A stretch of 64,000 nucleotides of DNA from Streptomyces sp. CB02058 (lineage in GTDB: Bacteria > Actinomycetota > Actinomycetes > Streptomycetales > Streptomycetaceae): NCBI RefSeq assembly GCF_001905505.1, contig NZ_LIPG01000002.1, positions 248,001 to 312,000 on the forward strand. The letters run 5' to 3'. Shown piece by piece: positions 25,229 to 33,850 of this stretch. The stretch's first letter is position 1. Every line of letters begins with the position of its first letter. The notes beneath the pieces were generated by a model. It saw only the letters and a program-made list of their open reading frames with translations. It was not told the DNA's origin and searched no databases. Made by a program: the position numbers and the translations under genes.

Positions 25229-26584
25229 TCAGGTCAGGGGCGGGAGCTCGTCGTAGCGGTCCAGCAGGGCCGTCACCTCCGGGCCGCCCCGGGGCCTCAG
25301 CACCCGTACCGCACTCGCGAGCATGCCCCGGATGCGGGAGGACTGGACCCGGTCCAGCAGGTCCAGCACCTGGTGGCCCGCCGTCGCCGCCTCGTCGGCC
25401 GAGCCCGACCTCGCCAGATCGCCCGCCAGCTGTGCCCGGTACAGCGCGAGGTTCCGCGTGAAGTGCGGGTCCTGGAGCCGGGTAGCCCTGCGCGCGTGCC
25501 GCGCGGCCCGGGGCCAGTCGCCCAGGGCCGACCAGCACTGCGCCTCCAGCAGTTCCAGCTCCGCCTCCCGGAAGAAGGTCATCCACTCCGGGTCCGCGTC
25601 GCGCTCCCCGCGCTCGAACGCCGTACGCGCCCGCCCGATCGCCCGCTCGCAGCCCGTGCGGTCCCCGAGCCACGCCCGGCCGCCCGCCTCCCGCAGCGCC
25701 AGCAGGGCCAGCAGCCGCGGCGAGCCGAGCGGCCCGGCCACCCGCTGCCCCGCCTCGGCCGCGCGTACGGACTCCCGGGCCCGGCCGGTGTCGCGGGCCA
25801 GGAAGGACGCGTTGCAGAACGCGTGCGCCTCCAGTGCGGCGTCCCCGGCGAGTCGCGCCGTCGCGAGCGCCTCCGCGTAATGGGAGCGCGCGTCCTCCGT
25901 GCGCCCCGAGTCGTGGGCCAGCCAGCCCACCGAGATCGCCAGCTCCCCGGCGCCCGCGTGCAGCCGCTCGGTGGTGCCGCGGCGCGTCGTGGTTCCGCCG
26001 TCGAGCAGGGCGTACGCCGCCCGGAGCGGCTGGGACGCCTGCCGGTAGAGGCCGTCCGCGCCGTGCCGGTCGTCCAGCAGCCGGATCTGGCGCACGGCCT
26101 TCTCGACCGCGCTCACCTCGGCCTCGCCGACCCGGCGCTGCGCGGGCAGGGTGAGGGGGCCCGCGACGGCGGAACCGCCGCCCAGGCCCAGGGACGCGGA
26201 CGCCACCGTGGCGGTACCGCTGGTCATGAACACGCGACGCAGCACGTCGCTCTCCTCGTCGATGTCACGGTCGAGCGTGGGGGGTGTGGTGGAAAGGGAC
26301 AGGGGTGCCGTGCGGGCCCCCCGGCCGCGCACGCTCTCGCGGGAGGAGAAGCCCAGGTCCTCCAGGCTCGCGCCCGGAAACATGTGCAGGAACACCCGTT
26401 CGTACGCGTAGTTGGGGCAGCGGATCTCGCCGGACTCCACGCGCCCGATGTACCGGGCGTCGCACGCGACCTGTTCACCGATCTCGCGTGCGGCCCTGCG
26501 GACCGCGGCCGCGAACTCCCCGGCGGAGCGCTGTCCGCGCAGCCGCCGGAAGACGAGGTTGGGAACTGCCCGTGTCGACACCAT
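25229..26584 (-). CDS. Helix-turn-helix and TPR regulator of the Streptomyces NsdA-like type
   Basis: 451 residues. The first 75 form a Cro/C1-like DNA-binding region (RQ-S-like spacing in RSAGEFAAAVRRAAREIG, then RYIGRVESGEIRCPN), and residues about 130-440 form tetratricopeptide-like helical repeats rich in Ala, Arg and Leu (ELAISVGWLAHDSGRTEDAR, LLEAQCWSALGDWPRAARHARRA). This plan matches the NsdA family of developmental and antibiotic repressors, but membership is inferred. ATG 26584 has GAGAGGG upstream. Divergent from the small gene at 26827; a TATAAAT block at 26682-26688 lies in the shared 242-bp promoter region. Confidence 0.75.
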   Translation of the reverse strand: MVSTRAVPNLVFRRLRGQRSAGEFAAAVRRAAREIGEQVACDARYIGRVESGEIRCPNYAYERVFLHMFPGASLEDLGFSSRESVRGRGARTAPLSLSTTPPTLDRDIDEESDVLRRVFMTSGTATVASASLGLGGGSAVAGPLTLPAQRRVGEAEVSAVEKAVRQIRLLDDRHGADGLYRQASQPLRAAYALLDGGTTTRRGTTERLHAGAGELAISVGWLAHDSGRTEDARSHYAEALATARLAGDAALEAHAFCNASFLARDTGRARESVRAAEAGQRVAGPLGSPRLLALLALREAGGRAWLGDRTGCERAIGRARTAFERGERDADPEWMTFFREAELELLEAQCWSALGDWPRAARHARRATRLQDPHFTRNLALYRAQLAGDLARSGSADEAATAGHQVLDLLDRVQSSRIRGMLASAVRVLRPRGGPEVTALLDRYDELPPLT

Positions 26585-26826
26585 GGCGGGGCCCTCTCTG
26601 GTGCAGCCGGGCTCCTGCTTCCGGTGTCCCGGCGGAGCAAGAACGTACCGGCTGTGACACGGCACACAGACAGCGTTTGGCTATAAATCAGACATCTCAC
26701 CCGTGATCCGCCATGAACTGCCACCCTTTGCGGCGGCGTGCCGCCGTAGCCCTTGACGCCGTCGGCGCGTTGGTCCATGAGGAGGCGGGGGCGTGGTCCC
26801 GCCTCAAGACGAGAGGAGGGGTTCCC

Positions 26827-27198
26827 TTGCCTCACATGGGCCCGGAAGCCACACCGTGCGACCTGGTGACCGTCCCGGCACGTCAGGGCCTGGAGGCCGT
26901 GGACATCCTGCGCAGGGGGGCGGACAGCGAGGCCGTCGGCCCGGTCCTGCACGACGGGGCCTGTGCCGTCCTCGGTTTCGTCGTACCGTCCGGCACGGCC
27001 GCGGCATGGGACGTGCCCGGCAGCGCCTGTACGGAGACGGACGGCCGGGGCTTCCGCGTCCCCGCCGATCCGCCCGTCATCGGCGGAGGCTGGCTCCTGC
27101 CGCCCGCCGCCGAGGCCCCCGTCACCGACCCGGCCGTCCTCAGGGCCGCCCTCGACCAGGCCGCACGGCTCATCGAGGCGGCCGACAACTGCCGCTGA
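26827..27198 (+). CDS. Small hypothetical protein (123 residues)
   Basis: Not recognised with confidence; the layout recalls short prim-pol-related Streptomyces proteins (CDLVTVPARQGLEAVDIL, VLGFVVPSGTAAAWDVPGSAC). The C-terminus is a helix (AALDQAARLIEAADNC). Start choice: TTG 26827 has GGAGGGG 5 nt upstream; ATG 26836 is next. Divergent from the TPR regulator, a pairing that suggests a functional link. Confidence 0.6.
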   Translation: MPHMGPEATPCDLVTVPARQGLEAVDILRRGADSEAVGPVLHDGACAVLGFVVPSGTAAAWDVPGSACTETDGRGFRVPADPPVIGGGWLLPPAAEAPVTDPAVLRAALDQAARLIEAADNCR

Positions 27199-27285
27199 GG
27201 CCATAATGGCGGGGTGGGCGGATCTCCCGCCCTCGTCGGTTCTCCCAGGCAGCCGGCCCGAACCGGTGAGCGAGGACGAGCGCGC

Positions 27286-28173
27286 GTGGCACGTCGAGGA
27301 GCGGCTCGAGGAGCGAGCGAGGGCAAGCGCTCCGAGCGCCGGCAGGAGCCCGTCTCCGCGACGGTCGACGGCGGCCTCGCCGAGCTGGTGCCCGACCGCG
27401 AGCGCCCGCGCGCCTGGACCCTGCTGCTGGACGGCGCCCCGCAGTCCCACGTGGACCTGGACGACCCCTCGTACCTCTCGTTCGAATACCAGCGCAGGCT
27501 CGGCCATGTCATCGACCTCGCCGCGCCGCCCGGCCGGCCCCTCCAGGTGGTCCACCTCGGCGGCGGCGCCTTCACGCTCGCCCGCTACGTCGCGGCGAGC
27601 CGCCCCCGCTCCACCCAGCAGATCGTCGAGATCGACGCGGCCCTCGTGCAGTTCGTGCGGCGGGAACTGCCGCTGGACCCCGGGGCCCGGATACGAGTCC
27701 GCTCGGTGGACGCCCGCGCCGGACTCGGCAGGGTCCAGGACGGCTGGGCGGACCTCGTCGTCGCCGACGTCTTCAGCGGTGCCCGCACCCCCGCGCATCT
27801 GACCTCCGCCGAATTCCTCGCCGAGGTGCGCAGGGTGCTGAAGCCCGGCGGGCAGTACGCCGCCAACCTCGCCGACGGGCCGCCGCTCTCCCATCTGCGC
27901 GGCCAGATCGCCACCGCCGCCTCCCTCTTCCCCGAGCTGGCCCTGGCCGCCGATCCGACGGTCTGGCGGGGCCGCCGCTTCGGCAACGCGGTGCTGGTCG
28001 CCTCCGACCTGCCGATCGCCACCGCGGAGCTGACCCGCCGGGTCGCGGGCGATCCGCATCCCGGCCGCGTCGAACACGGGCGCGCGCTCTCCGACTTCAC
28101 GGGCGGCGCCGCCGTCGTCACCGACGCGGGGGCCAAGGCGTCCCCGGCGCCGCCGCCCGGCACCTTCGGCTGA
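27286..28173 (+). CDS. Spermidine-synthase-like methyltransferase-fold protein
   Basis: About 295 residues. The SAM/dcSAM-binding Rossmann elements are VVHLGGGAFTLARYVA, QIVEIDAALVQFVRREL, VRSVDARAGL and DLVVADVFSGA, and the DDPSYLSFEYQRRLGHVID lead-in is typical of spermidine synthase-like proteins. The aminopropyltransferase GGGxG motif is present as LGGGAFT, so catalysis is uncertain. Start unclear: GTG 27286 follows GAGGACGAG; a GTG at 27214 is also open. Confidence 0.78.
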   Translation: MARRGAARGASEGKRSERRQEPVSATVDGGLAELVPDRERPRAWTLLLDGAPQSHVDLDDPSYLSFEYQRRLGHVIDLAAPPGRPLQVVHLGGGAFTLARYVAASRPRSTQQIVEIDAALVQFVRRELPLDPGARIRVRSVDARAGLGRVQDGWADLVVADVFSGARTPAHLTSAEFLAEVRRVLKPGGQYAANLADGPPLSHLRGQIATAASLFPELALAADPTVWRGRRFGNAVLVASDLPIATAELTRRVAGDPHPGRVEHGRALSDFTGGAAVVTDAGAKASPAPPPGTFG

Positions 28174-28423
28174 GCCGCCCGCGGTGACCGGATCGACCGG
28201 ACGTGCGATGGCATGCTCCGGCCTGTCCGGTTCCTGACAGCACCGCCCTGTGCCGGAGCGGCGGGTTCGGCGTTTTCATGGGGGTCGCGACGACGCGGAA
28301 CCGGCTGAGCCGTTCCTGCCGCGCGAGCTCTCCGCGCCTTCCGGTACGGAGACGATGTGCCACCGGCCGGACCGTCCACGGAACGCGTGCCCGAGCTCGG
28401 CCCTCGTCAGATCGGAGTACCTG

Positions 28424-29716
28424 ATGGTACGTGCCCAACGCTCCGTGGATCCTTGCATCGTCCTGGTCGGCGCGACCGGTGCGCTCGGAGCCGCCGTCCT
28501 CGAACTCATCGGGGAACACCGCATGCGGCACCGGGAGATACGGCTCGTGGCCTCGGCGCAGTCGGCGGGCCGGGAGATTCCCGTCGGCGGACGTACGAAG
28601 ACGGTGCACGACCTGGAGGACTTCGACTTCGCGGGCGCCGACCTCGTGCTCTTCTGCGCGAGCGAGTCGGTGAGCCGCCGGTGGGTGCCCGTGGCGATGG
28701 CGGCGGGCGCACTGGTCGTCGACGCCTCCGGTGCCTTCAGCGCGCACCCGGAGGTCCCGCTGGTCGTCCCCTCGATCAACGACTGCCTGCTGGCCGACTG
28801 TCCGGAGGCCGTCGCGGTGCCCAGCGGGATGACGGTGCCGCTGACGCTCCTGCTGCACGCGGTCGAGCGGTGGCGGGGGGTGCGCCAGGTGGTGATGAGC
28901 ACGTACGAGTCCGCCTCCGGGCTGGGTCACCAGGGGGTCGACGAACTGCTGGAGGGCAGCGAACTGACGCTGAGCGACCCGGGGGCGGAGCTGCCGGCCG
29001 ACCGCTTCCGCCCCGCCCTGGCGTTCAATGTCGTACCGGCCGTGGACCGGCTCCTGGAGGACGGGGCCAGCCGTCAGGAACGGCGCCTCGTCGAGGAGAC
29101 GCAGCGGGTCCTGGGGCTGCCGGACGCGGAGGTGGCGGTGACCTGTGTGCGGGTTCCGGTGGTCAGCGGGCACGGGGCGACGCTCTTCGTGGAGACCGGC
29201 GACCCGGTGGACCGGCAGGGGCTCGTGGAACTCCTGGCCTCGCTCCCGGACTTCGTGGTGCACGACGACCTCGTGGCCCAGGACGGCCGGGTGATGCACG
29301 GCGACGTCGTGTCGCAGGACGGCCAGGTGGTGCGCGACGGCCGTGTGGTGCGCGACGGTCAGGTGATGCGCGACCTCGTGACGCACGACGACCTCGTGAC
29401 GCACGACGACCGTGTGGCGTACGACGACCGTGCGGTGGACGACCGTGTGGCGTACGACGGCCCCGCGGCGCGCGCCGCGATCGTGCTGCGCGACGGGAAG
29501 GCGCCGGGATCGGTCCCCACTCCGCTGACGGCCGGCGACCCGGACCGCTTCCACGTGGGCAGGGTGCGGGTGAGCCCGCACACGTCCCGGGGGTTCCTGC
29601 TGTGGCTGGTCTTCGACAACCTGCGCGCGGGAGGCGCGTCGACCCTTCTGCGGATCGCGAGGATCGCGCTCGCCTCCCGCGCGTCCGATGAGCGGCTGAA
29701 AAGCAGCCCCTGCTGA
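28424..29716 (+). CDS. Aspartate-semialdehyde dehydrogenase-like protein, catalytic Cys missing
   Basis: 430 residues with the ASADH fold: dinucleotide motif VLVGATGALGAAVLEL, LVVDASGAF, STYESASGLGHQGVDEL and RVPVVSGHGATL. The nucleophile motif, usually NCST or NCTT, reads PSGMT here, so Cys is replaced by Gly, and the HSE of the substrate site reads HGA. It is therefore predicted inactive as ASADH. A stretch of about 70 residues (277-346) made of six-residue repeats is inserted in the C-terminal part. ATG 28424 is preferred. It resembles the second asd paralogue of Streptomyces; the biosynthetic enzyme is expected elsewhere. Confidence 0.78.
   Translation: MVRAQRSVDPCIVLVGATGALGAAVLELIGEHRMRHREIRLVASAQSAGREIPVGGRTKTVHDLEDFDFAGADLVLFCASESVSRRWVPVAMAAGALVVDASGAFSAHPEVPLVVPSINDCLLADCPEAVAVPSGMTVPLTLLLHAVERWRGVRQVVMSTYESASGLGHQGVDELLEGSELTLSDPGAELPADRFRPALAFNVVPAVDRLLEDGASRQERRLVEETQRVLGLPDAEVAVTCVRVPVVSGHGATLFVETGDPVDRQGLVELLASLPDFVVHDDLVAQDGRVMHGDVVSQDGQVVRDGRVVRDGQVMRDLVTHDDLVTHDDRVAYDDRAVDDRVAYDGPAARAAIVLRDGKAPGSVPTPLTAGDPDRFHVGRVRVSPHTSRGFLLWLVFDNLRAGGASTLLRIARIALASRASDERLKSSPC
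29252..29461 (+). repeat. Degenerate 18-bp tandem repeats coding for a six-residue motif
   Basis: About twelve imperfect 18-bp units inside the ASADH-like gene. They encode variants of x-V-x-x-D-D/G such as LVTHDD (twice in a row), RVAYDD, RVAYDG, RVVRDG and QVVRDG; two units lack one codon. Neighbouring units differ mostly by single bases, which points to recent slippage expansion in a protein no longer constrained at its active site. Confidence 0.9.
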
Positions 29717-29749
29717 GGCGGACCTCCGCCCGCCCCGGACGCGGCCGCG

Positions 29750-29962
29750 CTAGTACTGGGCGGCAGCGGCCGAGGTCGTCCCCTCGCCGGGGGTGTTGGG
29801 CACGGAGTCCCATTTGTCGTCGGCGGTCGTGACGACGGCGGATTCCGGACCTGCCGGGACGACGGAACCGCCGATAACAGCGAGACCGATGGAACCGGCA
29901 ATTCCGGCCATCAGGAGGGGGGCGACCAGGGAACGGATCTCAAACCGGCGATTGTTCGCCAT
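29750..29962 (-). CDS. Small membrane-associated or secreted peptide precursor (70 residues)
   Basis: Not recognised. A basic N-terminus (NNRRFEIRS) precedes one hydrophobic segment (residues 12-34, SLVAPLLMAGIAGSIGLAVIGG) and a small acidic, Thr/Ala-rich tail ending AAAAQY. An AGGGAGAAAG site precedes ATG 29962. It is divergent from the TTA-containing regulator across 162 bp, so the two probably share control; it could be a signal, an accessory membrane peptide or a secreted factor. No Cys, so not a lanthipeptide. Confidence 0.6.
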   Translation of the reverse strand: MANNRRFEIRSLVAPLLMAGIAGSIGLAVIGGSVVPAGPESAVVTTADDKWDSVPNTPGEGTTSAAAAQY

Positions 29963-30124
29963 TTTCTTTCTCCCTCGATTCGATTCGTTCGACAACTCGC
30001 GGTACCCGTTCTTCGGGACGTGAAGAGCTTGCCAGCCAAAGTCGTCCCGATCCCGACCCATTGGGTGTCCTATGATGGCGCGGCCACAAGTGGATAGCGT
30101 CGGACGTCGAGCGAAGGGGTGCTC

Positions 30125-31225
30125 GTGGAGAGCCAGTCACTGTTGGACGAACTCGCGGTTGACGCCTACAGATCGGCGCTGCGAGCCGGTGTCTTCATCG
30201 AGGAGGAGATCGCGTCCGAGCTCGGTGTGGAGCGGTCACGGATCGCCGAAGCACGCACCGCACTCCAGGACTTGCGCCTGTTGAGCCCGGGCGTCGGCCC
30301 TGCGATCCCGCTCGACCCGGAGGTCGTCGAGGTCGAGCTGATTGCGCCGCTGGAGATGTCGGTCGCCCGTCAGCGAAGACAGATAGCCGGAATTCACCGT
30401 CAGTTGAACGCGCTGTCGGCATTATATCGCTCAGTCGAGCACCGTCATGGCACAGATGTGTCGATACGCGTTCTCGATAATGCGGCCGAGGTGCGCCGTG
30501 AGATCGATCTCGCCCGGCATCGCTGCGTCAAAGAACGCCTGAGTCTTCAGCCCGGGGGCGGCAGGTCGGCGTCACTTCTTCAGCAGGATCTCGTGCAGAC
30601 ACAGGAATTACTGCGGCGCGGTGTCCGGGTCCGCACGCTCTATCAGCACACCGCGCGTTCGAGCCTCACCACCCGCAGCTATGTCGCCCAGATCTGCGAT
30701 GAGGGTGCCGAGGTGCGGACCTCGGCGGAACTCTCCGAACGACTCATCGTCTACGACCGCCACACCGCCTTCGTGCCCAAGGAGAGGAGGGGTGCCGAGC
30801 CGCCCGGCGCGGCCGTCGTCACCGATCCGACCCTGGTGGCCTATCTCTGCCGGTCCTTCGAGGCGGCCTGGCAGGTGGGCCGGCCCTTCAACAGCGCGGA
30901 GCCCGCCGACCAGCAGCAGGTGAGCGCGGAACTGCGGTCCTCCATCCTGCGGTTGATGGCCATGGGGCTCAAGGACGAGGTCATCGCGCGACGGCTGGGC
31001 ATGGCGGCCCGTACCTGCCGTCGCTACATCTCCGCGCTGATGACGGAACTCGGTGCCACCAGCAGGTTCCAGGCCGGTGTCCTCATCGGCCGGCAGGCCG
31101 CGGAGGGCGGCGCGGACGGCGTCCTGAGCGGCGTTCGGGCCGATGACCAGGGCGATGAGGCCGATGACCGGACCGAGGCGTCGGCCGGCGTTGCGGCCGA
31201 CGAGGGGATCGCTGTCCACAAGTAG
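30125..31225 (+). CDS. TrmB/LuxR-type transcriptional regulator with two TTA codons
   Basis: 366 residues. An N-terminal winged helix (LLDELAVDAYRSALRAG to SRIAEARTALQDLRLL), a middle segment like the TrmB-type phosphodiesterase-fold domain (VRVLDNAAEV-type, LRRGVRVRTLYQHT) and a C-terminal LuxR HTH (LRLMAMGLKDEVIARRLGMAARTCRRYISAL). TTA leucine codons occur at 30422-30424 and 30608-30610, so translation should need the bldA tRNA. The first 500 bp also use rare codons (AGA, ATA, CGA) unlike the neighbours, a sign of transfer. GTG 30125 has AAGGGG 5 nt upstream. It precedes the eight-gene operon at 31340-40448 by 114 bp and is the likely activator. Confidence 0.85.
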   Translation: MESQSLLDELAVDAYRSALRAGVFIEEEIASELGVERSRIAEARTALQDLRLLSPGVGPAIPLDPEVVEVELIAPLEMSVARQRRQIAGIHRQLNALSALYRSVEHRHGTDVSIRVLDNAAEVRREIDLARHRCVKERLSLQPGGGRSASLLQQDLVQTQELLRRGVRVRTLYQHTARSSLTTRSYVAQICDEGAEVRTSAELSERLIVYDRHTAFVPKERRGAEPPGAAVVTDPTLVAYLCRSFEAAWQVGRPFNSAEPADQQQVSAELRSSILRLMAMGLKDEVIARRLGMAARTCRRYISALMTELGATSRFQAGVLIGRQAAEGGADGVLSGVRADDQGDEADDRTEASAGVAADEGIAVHK

Positions 31226-31339
31226 CCGTACCGCCACAGGACGCCGGTGACACCTCGTGCCAGGGTCCTCTCCCGTGCGACGTTTGTTCGTGCCGGCAGA
31301 CAACGATGTCGCACGATGACGTTGCATGGGAGAGGCCCA

Positions 31340-32770
31340 ATGGCACAGCTCATCACTCTCGACGAGGCGGAGAAGCTCGACGTCGACGAGGTGCACGATC
31401 TCTACCGCACTTACATCAACAAGAGCCAGGTCAAGCTGATGACCTCCTTCGGCTTCGGCCAGGAGCTCGTCGACCACGCGGAGGGCGCTTACGTCCACAC
31501 CCGCGACGGACGCAGGATCCTCGACTTCACCGGTGGCGTGGGCGTACTGAACCACGGGCACAACCACCCGAGGATCGTGGCGGCCCGCAAGCGCTTCCAG
31601 GAACAGCGGCGGATGGAGGTGCACAAGACCTACTTCTCGCCCTATCTGGCCGCTCTCGGCCACAACCTGGCGGCCGTGCTGCCGGGCGACCTCAACCGCT
31701 CCTTCCTGCCGAACTCCGGTGCGGAGGCGGTGGAGGGGGCGGTCAAGATGGCGTACAAGTACCACGGCGGCAAGCGCAAGCGGATCCTGCGGGCCGACAT
31801 CAGCTTCCACGGGAAGCTGCTCGGCTCCGGAGGGCTCACCGGGAGCACCCAGAACCACTTCGAGTTCCCGACCATCCCCGGTATCGGCACCTTCGCCTAC
31901 GACGACCTCGAATCGGTCCGCCGGGCGCTGGCCGAGGCCCGCGACGCGAACGGCCGCAGCGATGTGTACGCCCTGCTCATCGAGCCGTTCAGCGCGTCCA
32001 CGATGCGCTGGTGCTCCGAGGAGTTCCTGCGCGGACTGCGCGAACTCTGCACGGCCGAGGACATCATCCTGATCTTCGACGAGATCTACACCGGCTGGGG
32101 CAAGACCGGCAGCATGTTCCACTTCACCCGCTACGAGGGCCTGGTGCCGGACGTCGTGACGACCTCGAAGTCGTTCGGCGGCGGCAAGTCCTCCATCTCC
32201 GCCTTCGTGGCGCGCGAACCCGTCTTCCGCAAGGTGTACGACAACATGACGGACGCCATGATGCAGAGCACGAGTACGACGTACTACGGCTTCGGCGAGG
32301 AGACCGCGACCGCGATCGAGGCGATCTCGGTGGCGGTGGAGGACGACTACCCGGCGCGGGCCCGCGCCATCGAGGACGTCCTGCGGCCGGGGCTGGAACG
32401 CATCCAGAAGACCTACCCGGACCTGATCGCCGACGTACGCGGATCGGGGGCGCTGTTCGGGGTCTTCCTCTCCGGAGGCCCGAAGATCCTCGACCTGGTC
32501 GGCAAGCTGCCGGCCGGCGGTCTCGCCAAGGACCCGCTGATCCGTACGAAGATCATCACGGCGGCGGTGATCGACACCCTGTACCGCAAGCACGACGTCT
32601 ACTCCTACTACACGCTCAACGGCCGCAGCCCGCTGGTCGTGAGCCCGCCCCTGGTGGCGGGGCCGGACGAGGTGGAACGTTTCCTCGACGCCCTGGACGC
32701 CACCCTCTCCGAGGGCATGAGCCGCCTGCTGGCCCGCTTCATGAAGGAGCGGGTGAGCTCGCTGTGGTGA
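31340..32770 (+). CDS. Class III PLP-dependent aminotransferase
   Basis: 476 residues, fold type I. Landmarks: LDFTGGVGVLNHGHNHP, LPNSGAEAVEGAVKMAYKY, DISFHGKLLGSGG, LIFDEIYTGWGKTG and the Schiff-base Lys in TTSKSFGGGKSS near residue 276, as in ornithine or diaminobutyrate aminotransferases. The substrate is unknown; with GTs next door a keto-sugar or keto-cyclitol is possible, though class III enzymes usually use terminal amines. ATG 31340 follows GGGAGAG. First gene of the operon; its stop overlaps the epimerase start. Confidence 0.9.
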   Translation: MAQLITLDEAEKLDVDEVHDLYRTYINKSQVKLMTSFGFGQELVDHAEGAYVHTRDGRRILDFTGGVGVLNHGHNHPRIVAARKRFQEQRRMEVHKTYFSPYLAALGHNLAAVLPGDLNRSFLPNSGAEAVEGAVKMAYKYHGGKRKRILRADISFHGKLLGSGGLTGSTQNHFEFPTIPGIGTFAYDDLESVRRALAEARDANGRSDVYALLIEPFSASTMRWCSEEFLRGLRELCTAEDIILIFDEIYTGWGKTGSMFHFTRYEGLVPDVVTTSKSFGGGKSSISAFVAREPVFRKVYDNMTDAMMQSTSTTYYGFGEETATAIEAISVAVEDDYPARARAIEDVLRPGLERIQKTYPDLIADVRGSGALFGVFLSGGPKILDLVGKLPAGGLAKDPLIRTKIITAAVIDTLYRKHDVYSYYTLNGRSPLVVSPPLVAGPDEVERFLDALDATLSEGMSRLLARFMKERVSSLW

Positions 32771-33849
32771 ACCCCGGGAACGAGAAGGACGCCCTGTCCG
32801 CACTGCCCGGCCGCGTCACGGTCACCGGCGCCGCCGGTGTGCTCGGCGCGCACCTGGTGGAGCGGCTGCTGAAGGAGGGGCGGGAGGTCCACGCCTTCGA
32901 CCTCCGGCCCGTGCCGGCCGCTTCCGGCCTGACCTCCTCCACCGGAGACATCCGGGACGCGGGCGCCGTGCGCAGGGCGCTCGACGGGGCCGAGGCCCTC
33001 GTGCACTGCGCGTCGGCGCTGCCCAGCTACCCCGCCGCCGACATCCGGTCGATCGTCGTCGAGGGCACCACCACCGTGCTGGAGGCGGCCAGGACCGTAC
33101 GGACCCCCAGGGTCGTGCACATCTCCTCGACCGCCGTGTACGGGCTGCCCAAGCTGGTGCCGACGCCGGAGGACCATCCGCACGAGCCGGTGGACACCTA
33201 CAGCAGGGCCAAGGCGGAGGCCGAGAAGGTCGCCGAGCGGTACCGCGCCAAGGGCATGTGCCTGCCGGTGCTGCGGCCCAAGACCTTCGTGGGGCCGGGC
33301 CGCATGGGCCTGTTCGACATGCTCTTCCAGTGGGCCGAGGAAGGCCGCAACTTCCCGGTGCTCGGTAAGGGCGACGTACGCACCCAGATGCTCGCCCTGG
33401 ACGACCTCGTGGACGCGGTGGTCACCGTGCTGCGCGCTCCGGACGAGGTCGCGCACGACACGTACAACATCGGCGCCGTCGAGTTCGCCACCCTCCGCGA
33501 GGACTTCCAGTCCGTGCTGGACGCGGCAGGGCACGGCAAGCGGGTCGTGTCGATACCGGGCCGCCCTGCCGTGGCCGTGCTGCGGCTGCTGGAGCGTACG
33601 GGGATCTCCCCGGTGTACGGACGGCTGCTCTACAAGCTGCTCGACGACTCCTACGTCAGCGTCGACAAGGCACAGGAACGGCTCGGCTTCCGGCCCCAGC
33701 AGTCCAACCGGGAAGCCATCCTGCGTACGTACGACTGGTGGCGCGGGCAGCGCCCGGCCGCCCCGCAGGCCGCGAGCAAGGACGGCGGCCGGACCAGCAC
33801 GGACCCCTGGCGTCAGGGAGCCCTCGGTCTCGCGAAGGTCTTCTTCTGA
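32767..33849 (+). CDS. NAD-dependent sugar epimerase/dehydratase
   Basis: 360 residues, extended SDR. VTGAAGVLGAHLVERLL binds NAD, ISSTAVYG carries Ser/Thr and DTYSRAKAEAEK the YxxxK pair (Tyr and Lys), all intact. Family members epimerise or dehydrate nucleotide sugars or oxidise sterol-like alcohols. GTG 32767 overlaps the aminotransferase stop (GTGA). A hydrophobic C-terminal tail (QGALGLAKVFF) may bring it to the membrane. Confidence 0.88.
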   Translation: MNPGNEKDALSALPGRVTVTGAAGVLGAHLVERLLKEGREVHAFDLRPVPAASGLTSSTGDIRDAGAVRRALDGAEALVHCASALPSYPAADIRSIVVEGTTTVLEAARTVRTPRVVHISSTAVYGLPKLVPTPEDHPHEPVDTYSRAKAEAEKVAERYRAKGMCLPVLRPKTFVGPGRMGLFDMLFQWAEEGRNFPVLGKGDVRTQMLALDDLVDAVVTVLRAPDEVAHDTYNIGAVEFATLREDFQSVLDAAGHGKRVVSIPGRPAVAVLRLLERTGISPVYGRLLYKLLDDSYVSVDKAQERLGFRPQQSNREAILRTYDWWRGQRPAAPQAASKDGGRTSTDPWRQGALGLAKVFF

Positions 33850-33850
33850 C

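Noticed and set aside
24411..25673. Long minus-strand open frame opposite the histidine phosphatase
   Set aside because: Composition is Gly/Arg/Ala shadow type; the plus-strand gene has a full catalytic motif set.
31306..32766. Apparent fusion of a long Arg/Gly-rich region to the epimerase
   Set aside because: The upstream part is a shadow frame of the class III aminotransferase, and GTGA at 32767 gives a normal coupled start.
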